DNA of 64,000 nt from Streptomyces sp. ASQP_92 (GTDB lineage: Bacteria; Actinomycetota; Actinomycetes; Streptomycetales; Streptomycetaceae): positions 1 through 64,000 of the forward strand of contig NZ_JAODUA010000008.1 in assembly GCF_025399895.1 (NCBI RefSeq), in the 5' to 3' direction. The notes below the pieces were generated by a model, which did no database searches, had not been told where the DNA came from, and saw only the letters and a program-made list of their open reading frames with translations. Each line of letters begins with the position of its first letter. Positions within the stretch are counted from its first letter, which is position 1. The translations under genes and the position numbers were made by a program. Of the stretch, positions 58,507 to 64,000 are shown one piece after another.

Positions 58507-58950
58507 ATGCGGTTGACGAGATTCACCGATCTGGCGCTGCGGGTGTTGATGCGCCTCGCGGTCATCGAGCACGCCGACGACCAGGCCCCGCCCACCACGC
58601 GCGAGGTGGCGGACTCGATGCGGATCCCGTACACGCACACCGCGAAGGTCGTCGCCCGGCTCCAGCACCTCTCCCTCATCGAGGCGCGGCGCGGCCGGGG
58701 CGGCGGGCTCGTGCTGACCACGGCCGGCCGACTCGCCTCCGTGGGCGGCCTGGTGCGCGAACTCGAAGGGCCCGCCGAGGTCGTGGAGTGCGAAGGGGCG
58801 GCGCCCTGCCCGCTGGTCGCGGCCTGCCGGCTGCGCCGGGCGCTGCACCGCGCGAGGGAGGCGTTCTACGACTCCCTGGACGAGCTCACCGTGGAGGATC
58901 TCGTGGCTTCGCCGACCGGCCCCCTCCTGATCGGCATCACCAGCCGCTGA
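58507..58950 (+). CDS. nsrR: Rrf2 family NO-sensing repressor NsrR
   Basis: This 147-aa protein has a winged helix in the N-terminal half (ALRVLMRLAVI and TTREVADSMRIPYTHTAKVVARLQHLSLIEARRGRGGGL) and three cysteines, C95, C101 and C107, in the C-x5-C-x5-C spacing that binds a [4Fe-4S] cluster in Streptomyces NsrR. NO destroys the cluster and relieves repression. Next to it is the flavohaemoglobin gene, the expected target. Both genes have NsrR-like sites, so autoregulation is indicated. Confidence 0.92.
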   Translation: MRLTRFTDLALRVLMRLAVIEHADDQAPPTTREVADSMRIPYTHTAKVVARLQHLSLIEARRGRGGGLVLTTAGRLASVGGLVRELEGPAEVVECEGAAPCPLVAACRLRRALHRAREAFYDSLDELTVEDLVASPTGPLLIGITSR

Positions 58951-58997
58951 CACCGCGCGGCCGCCCACCGGCCCGCGCCGCCTTCCTCACGGCCTTT

Positions 58998-59020
58998 AAT
59001 ATGCATTCTGCCTGCCAATT
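58998..59020 (+). promoter_or_regulatory. NsrR-like site at the hmp promoter
   Basis: It starts AATATGCAT and ends GCCAATT, a 23-bp site that closely fits the NsrR site layout recalled for S. coelicolor hmpA and nsrR. It overlaps the TAATAT that could be the -10 of hmp, 20-42 bp before the start codon. Confidence 0.7.
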
Positions 59021-59039
59021 TCACAGAAGGAGCCCGTCG

Positions 59040-60230
59040 ATGCTGTCCGAAAAGTCGACCGTGACCGTACGCGCCACCCTGCCCGCCGTCGCGGCGGCCA
59101 TCGACACCATCACCGAGCGCTTCTACCAACGTCTCTTCGCGGCCCACCCCGAGCTACTGCGCGATCTGTTCAACCGGGGCAACCAGGCGTCCGGCCTCCA
59201 GAGGCAGGCGCTCGCCGGTTCCATCGCCGCCTTCGCGACGTATCTCGTGGACCACCCCGAAGAGCGCCCGGATGTGATGCTGAGCCGGATCGCCCACAAG
59301 CACGCCTCGCTCGGCGTCACCGCCGACCAGTACAGGGTCGTCCACCAGCACCTGTTCGCCGCGATCGCCGAGGTGCTCGGCGCGGCGGTAACGCCCGAGG
59401 TCGCCGGCGCGTGGGACGAGGTGTACTGGCTGATGGCGAACGGACTGATCGCCGCCGAGACCCGGCTGTACGAGGAGCGGGGCCTGCTCGCCGGGGACGT
59501 CTGGCGCGAGTGGACCGTGGCGGCCCGCGTCGAGGAGACCCCCGACTGCGCCACCTTCCGGCTGCGCCCCGCCGACGGCGCGCCCGCGCCCGCCTTCCGC
59601 CCGGGCCAGTACGTCTCCGTCCAGGTCGAACTCCCCGACGGCGCCCGCCAGATACGCCAGTACAGCCTGCGCTCGGCCCCCGGGGGCGAGCTGCGTTCCC
59701 TCACCGTCAAGCGCGTCCAGGGCGACCCGGACGGGGAGGTTTCCGGCCACCTGCACGCCCGGCTCCGCGAGGGCGACCGGCTGCGCGTCTCGGCCCCGTA
59801 CGGCGATCTCGTCCTCGACGGCGACGAGGCGCCGCTGCTGCTCGCCTCGGCCGGGATCGGCTGCACGCCGATGGTGTCGATGCTGGAGCGGCTGGCGGCC
59901 GACGGGCACCGCGCCCCGGTGACCGTGGCGCACGCCGACCGCTCCCCCGCCGCGCACGCGCTGCGCGAGGAGCACACGGCGTTCACGGCCCAACTCCCTG
60001 ACGCGGCGGCCCACTTCTGGTACGAGGCGCCCGGTCCGGGCCACCCCGCCGACCGCACCGGCCTGATGGACCTCGCCGCGCTCCCGGTCCTGCCGGGCAC
60101 CCGCGCCTACCTCTGCGGCCCGCTCCCCTTCATGCGGGCGGTGCGCGGCCAGCTCCTCGCCAAGGGCGTACCGGCGGCCGACATCCACTACGAGGTGTTC
60201 GGACCCGACCTGTGGCTGGCCCAGCACTGA
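59040..60230 (+). CDS. hmp: Flavohaemoglobin, nitric oxide dioxygenase
   Basis: This 396-aa enzyme converts NO to nitrate with O2 and NAD(P)H. The globin domain (about 1-140) has the haem-ligand region IAHKHASLG with proximal H88. The FAD domain contains RQYSLRSAPGG, and the NAD domain has ASAGIGCTPMVSMLERL and the final YEVFGPDLW. GAAGGAGCCCGTCG is a good ribosome site before the ATG at 59040. It is 89 bp after nsrR with an NsrR-like site between, so NO should induce both. Confidence 0.95.
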   Translation: MLSEKSTVTVRATLPAVAAAIDTITERFYQRLFAAHPELLRDLFNRGNQASGLQRQALAGSIAAFATYLVDHPEERPDVMLSRIAHKHASLGVTADQYRVVHQHLFAAIAEVLGAAVTPEVAGAWDEVYWLMANGLIAAETRLYEERGLLAGDVWREWTVAARVEETPDCATFRLRPADGAPAPAFRPGQYVSVQVELPDGARQIRQYSLRSAPGGELRSLTVKRVQGDPDGEVSGHLHARLREGDRLRVSAPYGDLVLDGDEAPLLLASAGIGCTPMVSMLERLAADGHRAPVTVAHADRSPAAHALREEHTAFTAQLPDAAAHFWYEAPGPGHPADRTGLMDLAALPVLPGTRAYLCGPLPFMRAVRGQLLAKGVPAADIHYEVFGPDLWLAQH

Positions 60231-60355
60231 TCCACTCCCCGCGAGCCACGCCTGTCCGGATCGGCTCGCTCGGCAAACCGAACAGATCGCCCCATAGCGG
60301 GAGTTGGGGTACAAGCGGTACGAGACAGTCCGCACCGCTCTGGAAGGAGGCGGCC

Positions 60356-60946
60356 ATGGCCCCTCCCCTGTCCGCAGACCAATTCCTCGCCGCCCTGCGC
60401 GCCGAGGGCCTCACCGTTGTCGAGGTCGGCCAGTGGCGCACTCATAACCGGGCCGGCCACGGCGGCTGGGGCCCGGTCAACGGCGTCGTCATCCACCACA
60501 CCGCCACCCACGGCGCCGACGCCACGGTCCGCCTCTGCTACGACGGCTACGACGCGCTGCCCGGGCCGCTCTGCCACGGGGTGATCACCAAGAACGGCAC
60601 GGTGCACCTGGTCGGCAACGGCCGCGCGAACCACGCGGGCGCGGGCGACGGCGACGTGCTGCGCGCCGTGATCGCCGAGAAGCGGCTGCCGCCGCCGGTG
60701 ACGAACAACACCGACGGCAACACCCATTTCTACGGTTTCGAGTGCGAGAACCTCGGTGACGGCGAGGACCCGTGGCCCGCGGCCCAGCTCGACGCCATCG
60801 TGAAGGCGGCCGCGGCCGTGTGCCGCCACTACGGCTGGACGGAGCGCTCGGTCATCGGCCACAAGGAGTGGCAGGTCGGCAAGGTGGACCCGAGCGGCTT
60901 CACGATGGACTGGCTGCGGGAGCGGGTGCACGAGCGCCTGAAGTGA
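60356..60946 (+). CDS. N-acetylmuramoyl-L-alanine amidase (Amidase_2)
   Basis: This 196-aa zinc amidase has GVVIHHTATH (zinc histidine), NHAGAGDG and GHKEWQVGKVDP (second histidine and the D/P end of the site), typical of the T7-lysozyme-like Amidase_2/PGRP fold. It cleaves MurNAc-L-Ala bonds. There is no signal peptide, so release may need lysis or a non-classical route; a phage-like origin is possible. GGAAGGAGGCGGCC is the ribosome site. Confidence 0.9.
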   Translation: MAPPLSADQFLAALRAEGLTVVEVGQWRTHNRAGHGGWGPVNGVVIHHTATHGADATVRLCYDGYDALPGPLCHGVITKNGTVHLVGNGRANHAGAGDGDVLRAVIAEKRLPPPVTNNTDGNTHFYGFECENLGDGEDPWPAAQLDAIVKAAAAVCRHYGWTERSVIGHKEWQVGKVDPSGFTMDWLRERVHERLK

Positions 60947-61001
60947 CCGGCGGAAGGGGTGCCGTGATGCCCTCCGTGACCGCCGCCGCGACAATGGGGG
61001 C

Positions 61002-61883
61002 ATGACCTCCGAAGCGCTCGTCCCCCGCCTCCCCTCGCCCCTGGAGGAAGCGGCGGACGAGCGTTTCGCGCGGCACGGGGTGCGGCTGCTCCTCAAGCGG
61101 GACGATCTGATCCACCCGGACCTGGTGGGCAACAAGTGGCGCAAACTCGCGCCGAACCTGCGCGCCGCCGCCGGCCGGCCCCTCCTCACCTTCGGCGGCG
61201 CCTACTCCAACCATCTGCGCGCGACGGCCGCCGCGGGCCGCCTGCTCGGCTTCCCCACCATCGGAGTCGTCCGGGGCGACGAACTGGCCGAGCGGCCCCT
61301 CAATCCGTCCCTCGCGCGGTGCGCGGCGGACGGGATGCGGCTCCACTTCGTCGACCGCGCCACCTACCGCCGCAAGTCCGACCCCGAGGTCCTGGCGGCC
61401 CTCCTGGACCTGTTGGCCCCCGAGGCGTACGTCGTGCCCGAGGGCGGCAGCAACTCCCTTGCCGTACAAGGCTGTACGGAGCTGGGCGCCGAGCTGCGCG
61501 GGCAGGCGGACGTGGTCGCGGTGGCCTGCGGCACCGGCGGCACCCTGGCCGGGCTCGCCGCCGGACTCGGTCCGGAACAGCGGGCGCTCGGGGTGCCCGT
61601 CCTGAAGGGCGGCTTCCTCGGCGAGGAGATACGGGACCTCCAGCGGGCCGCGTTCGGCGAGGTGCGGGGCGCCTGGACGCTGGACGAGCGGTTCCACTTC
61701 GGCGGCTACGCCCGCCTGCCCGCCGAACTGGACGCCTTCGCCCGGGACTTCGAGGAGCGGCACGGCGTGGGGGTGGAGCGGCTGTACGTGGCGAAACTGC
61801 TGTACGCGCTGGTGGCCCTGGCCGAGGAAGGGGCGTTCCCGGCGGGCACGAGGGTGGCGGCGGTGATCACCGGGCGGCCCTGA
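61002..61883 (+). CDS. ACC deaminase/D-cysteine desulfhydrase family PLP enzyme
   Basis: This 293-aa fold-type II PLP enzyme has the catalytic lysine in DLVGNKWRKL, the TFGGAYSNHLRATAAAG phosphate/substrate loop and VPEGGSNSLAVQG with VACGTGGTLAGLAAG. The family includes 1-aminocyclopropane-1-carboxylate deaminase and D-cysteine desulfhydrase, and these cannot be separated with confidence here. It is slightly shorter than true ACC deaminases. GACAAT lies 6 nt before the ATG with no ribosome site, so the mRNA may be leaderless. Confidence 0.85.
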   Translation: MTSEALVPRLPSPLEEAADERFARHGVRLLLKRDDLIHPDLVGNKWRKLAPNLRAAAGRPLLTFGGAYSNHLRATAAAGRLLGFPTIGVVRGDELAERPLNPSLARCAADGMRLHFVDRATYRRKSDPEVLAALLDLLAPEAYVVPEGGSNSLAVQGCTELGAELRGQADVVAVACGTGGTLAGLAAGLGPEQRALGVPVLKGGFLGEEIRDLQRAAFGEVRGAWTLDERFHFGGYARLPAELDAFARDFEERHGVGVERLYVAKLLYALVALAEEGAFPAGTRVAAVITGRP

Positions 61884-61914
61884 GGCCCGTACGTTCCGGC
61901 GGCCGGGGGTGCGG

Positions 61915-63513
61915 CTAGTCCTCGCCCTCCCGGTACGCGGCCGCCTCCTCCAGGTCCAGTCTGCGCAGCAGGGTCCGCATCATCTCGTCGTCGATGCGGC
62001 GCTCGTCGCGCAGGGACACGAACACCGTGCGCTCCGCGTCGATCATCTCGCGGGACAGGCGCCGATAGGTGTCGTCCGCCGACTCGCCGGTCGTCTCGTT
62101 GACCGCCCCCAGCCGCTCCCACACAGCGTTGCGCCGCCGCTCCAGGACCGTCCGCAGCCGGGCGGCGAGCGGCGGCGGCAGGGTGTTGCGCTCGTCGGCG
62201 AGCAGCTCCTCCAGGCGGGCCTCGGCCGCCCGGGAGGCCTCGCTCTGGGCCTGGGCCTCGGCCAGCGTCTCGGCCTGGGTGTCCCGTCCGGGCAGTTTGA
62301 GCAGCCGGATCAGCGGGGGCAGCGTCAGACCCTGTACGACAAGGGTGCCGATGACCGTGGTGAAGGTGAGGAACAGGACCAGGTTGCGGGCCGGGAAGTC
62401 CTGGCCGTCCTCCATCGTCAGCGGGATCGAGAAGGCGATGGCGAGCGAGACGACCCCGCGCATGCCGGCCCACCCCACGATGACCGGCGCCGTCCAGTCT
62501 GTCTCCGGCTCCCGCCGCCGGATCCGCTCGGAGACCGCGCGCGGCAGGAACGTCGCCGGGAAGACCCAGACGAAGCGGGCGGCCACCACGAGGGCGAACA
62601 CCCCCACCGCGTACCAGACCGCCTCAGCGACCCCGTACTCCCCAAGTCCCTTGAGAACCACCGGCATTTGCAGGCCGATCAGCGCGAACACCGCCGATTC
62701 CAGGACGAAGGCGACCACCTTCCACACCGCCTCCTCCTGGAGCCGGGTCGCGAAGTCCACCTGCCAGGAACGGTGCCCGAGGTAGAGCGCCACGACCACC
62801 ACCGCGAGCACGCCCGACGCCCCCACCTGTTCCGCCGCCGCATAGGCGATGAACGGGATGAGCAGCGACAACGTGTTCTGGAGCAGCGCCTCGTGGAGGT
62901 GGCGGCGCAGCCAGTGGATGGGCAGCATCAGGACGAGCCCAACCCCGATCCCGCCGATCGCGGCGAGCGCGAACTCCTTGAGCCCGTCGCCCCAGGTGGC
63001 CCCGGCCCCGACCGCCGCCGCGAGCGCCACCTTGTACGCGGTGATCGCGGTCGCGTCGTTCACCAGGGACTCGCCCTGGAGGATCGTGGTGATGCGGCTG
63101 GGCAGCCGCAGCCGCCGGGCGATGGCGGTGGCGGCGACCGCGTCCGGCGGCGCGATCACCGCGCCCAGCACCAGGGCCGCGGTCAGCGGGAGATCGGGTA
63201 CGAGCAGATACGCGAGATAGCCGACCACGACCGTCGCGAACAGGGTGTAGCCGACCGAAAGCAGCGCCACCGGACGGAGGTTGGCCCGCAGATCCAGGTA
63301 CGAACTCTCCAGGGCCGCCGTGTGCAGCAGCGGCGGCAGCACCAGGGGCAACACGATGTGCGGGTCGAGGGTGTACTCGGGAACGCCGGGAACGTACGCC
63401 CCCATCAGCCCCACCGCCACCAGGAGCAGCGGCGCCGGCACCGGCGTCCGGCGCGCGGCCCCCGCGACCGCGGCACTCGCCGCGATCAGCGCCACCAGCG
63501 GCAATGCATCCAT
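61915..63513 (-). CDS. Na+/H+ antiporter, CPA1 family
   Basis: This 532-aa protein has 12 or so membrane segments in the first ~400 residues. VIAPPDAVAATAIARRL and GESLVNDATAITAYKVAL are the NhaP/CPA1 core motifs, with the ND pair of the electroneutral class. The last ~130 residues form a charged cytoplasmic helical tail with KLPGRDTQAETLAEAQ and DDEMMRTLLRRLDLEEAAAYREGED. It exchanges Na+ (or K+) for H+ to control pH. The ATG at 63513 and the GTG at 63516 are adjacent alternatives. Confidence 0.92.
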   Translation of the reverse strand: MDALPLVALIAASAAVAGAARRTPVPAPLLLVAVGLMGAYVPGVPEYTLDPHIVLPLVLPPLLHTAALESSYLDLRANLRPVALLSVGYTLFATVVVGYLAYLLVPDLPLTAALVLGAVIAPPDAVAATAIARRLRLPSRITTILQGESLVNDATAITAYKVALAAAVGAGATWGDGLKEFALAAIGGIGVGLVLMLPIHWLRRHLHEALLQNTLSLLIPFIAYAAAEQVGASGVLAVVVVALYLGHRSWQVDFATRLQEEAVWKVVAFVLESAVFALIGLQMPVVLKGLGEYGVAEAVWYAVGVFALVVAARFVWVFPATFLPRAVSERIRRREPETDWTAPVIVGWAGMRGVVSLAIAFSIPLTMEDGQDFPARNLVLFLTFTTVIGTLVVQGLTLPPLIRLLKLPGRDTQAETLAEAQAQSEASRAAEARLEELLADERNTLPPPLAARLRTVLERRRNAVWERLGAVNETTGESADDTYRRLSREMIDAERTVFVSLRDERRIDDEMMRTLLRRLDLEEAAAYREGED

Positions 63514-63569
63514 CACAACCGTCCGTCCCCACTCACCAGTGCCCCGCGCTCCGTCGTAACCTGGCCATC

Positions 63570-63830
63570 ATGAGCGAGTGCCCGCACGTTGCAGAACTGC
63601 CGCGCCCCGAGCCGGCCCCGCTGAGCGACACCTGCCCGGAGTGTCTGAAAGAGGGTACGCACCCCGTCCAGCTCCGCCTGTGTCTGGTCTGTGGCCATGT
63701 GGGGTGCTGCGACTCGTCGCCGCATCAGCACGCCACGGGCCACTTCAAGGAGACCGGTCACGCGGTGATGCGGACCTTCGAGCCCGGCGAGAGCTGGCGT
63801 TGGTGTTTCGTGGACGGCGTGCTGGTGTGA
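63570..63830 (+). CDS. UBP-type zinc-finger protein
   Basis: This 86-aa protein consists of a UBP-type zinc finger: SECPHVAELPRPEPAPLSDTCPECLKEG, then LRLCLVCGHVGCCDSSPHQHATGHFKETGHAVMRTFEPGESWRWCFVDG. Cysteines and histidines match the eukaryote-like ZnF-UBP pattern. Bacterial members act in the absence of ubiquitin, so the ligand is unknown. TAACCT lies 7 nt before the ATG and no ribosome site is present. It is divergent from the antiporter, 56 bp away. Confidence 0.88.
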   Translation: MSECPHVAELPRPEPAPLSDTCPECLKEGTHPVQLRLCLVCGHVGCCDSSPHQHATGHFKETGHAVMRTFEPGESWRWCFVDGVLV

Positions 63831-63968
63831 GGAGCCGTTCCCCGATCCCCGTCCGGAGCGGACGCGGAGGTTCGAAGCCCGCGGTGCCTGGGTACGTCAA
63901 CCCGGTCCCGGTTCACAGCAATTGGGCACTGCAAACCTCTAGCCACTGTCCGTACTCGTAGGCTTACC

Positions 63969-64000
63969 ATGAGTGACAGCCGCCGGGAGAGCTTCCGGCG
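63969..64000 (+). CDS. Start of a gene cut by the window edge
   Basis: An ATG at 63969 begins MSDSRRESFR and stays open to the end. TAGGCT lies 4 nt upstream and the preceding 138 bp are intergenic and AT-richer, as promoters are. Only ten codons are visible, so the product cannot be named. Confidence 0.4.
   Translation, partial: MSDSRRESFR

Overview
The window is chromosomal DNA of a high-GC actinomycete, almost certainly Streptomyces. The reasons are the very high GC, the strong third-position G/C bias, many GTG and TTG starts, a four-gene conservon (cvnA-D), a nickel superoxide dismutase with its maturation protease, the fused 2-oxoglutarate enzyme Kgd and an EshA-type encapsulin. From memory, the gene order resembles the core region of S. 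coelicolor that runs from ku/ligD through lon, kgd, the malic enzyme and sodN to the eshA homologue. That is recollection, not a search result. I saw no tRNA, rRNA, insertion sequence, prophage or CRISPR array.

Layout. 1-6.0 kb: a SpoIIE-type phosphatase, then an NHEJ repair cluster (ku divergent from separate LigD-type polymerase and ligase genes), a degenerate NERD-like protein and a zinc-ribbon protein. 6.0-12.2 kb: an internally deleted class F sortase, a lipoprotein/histidine-kinase pair with no response regulator, a small secreted SH3 protein, and a RodA/FtsW plus penicillin-binding protein pair. 12.2-15.6 kb: two different diiron enzymes around a TetR-type operator, with a TetR gene downstream. 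15.6-24 kb: an NlpC/P60 peptidase, a styrene-monooxygenase-like flavoprotein behind a complete conservon, a PP2C-like phosphatase and a MarR regulator. 24-33.3 kb: GH25 lysozyme, trypsin-like protease, Lon with an HspR (HAIR) operator, GNAT, rhomboid-like protein, spermidine-synthase-fold protein and a two-component pair.

33.5-41.4 kb: kgd with a strong terminator, small conserved Streptomyces proteins, and a DUF4097-padR operon. 41.4-42.1 kb: a gene-free stretch rich in intergenic repeats. 42.1-48.8 kb: an HTH/Clp-N operon behind twin palindromic operators, a quinone-reductase-like dehydrogenase, malic enzyme and a polar amino acid ABC transporter. 48.8-55.6 kb: a methyltransferase, CGNR regulator, sodX/sodN, a chloramphenicol-phosphotransferase-like kinase, a VOC protein, a DHFR-like protein and a TetR/MFS pair. 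55.7-60.2 kb: a family 2B encapsulin with a polyprenyl synthase, next to nsrR-hmp with two visible NsrR-like sites. 60.3-64 kb: amidase, ACC-deaminase-like PLP enzyme, Na+/H+ antiporter, UBP zinc finger, and the start of a gene cut by the window edge.

Themes. Several units form closed regulatory circuits visible in the DNA: TetR with its palindrome, NsrR with two sites, HspR with lon, and the HTH protein with twin operators. Many genes have a -10-like hexamer 6-7 nt before the start codon and no Shine-Dalgarno sequence, which predicts leaderless mRNAs. The most interesting system is the encapsulin shell gene followed by a prenyl synthase, which predicts an isoprenoid-making protein nanocompartment whose shell carries a cyclic-nucleotide-binding-like domain.
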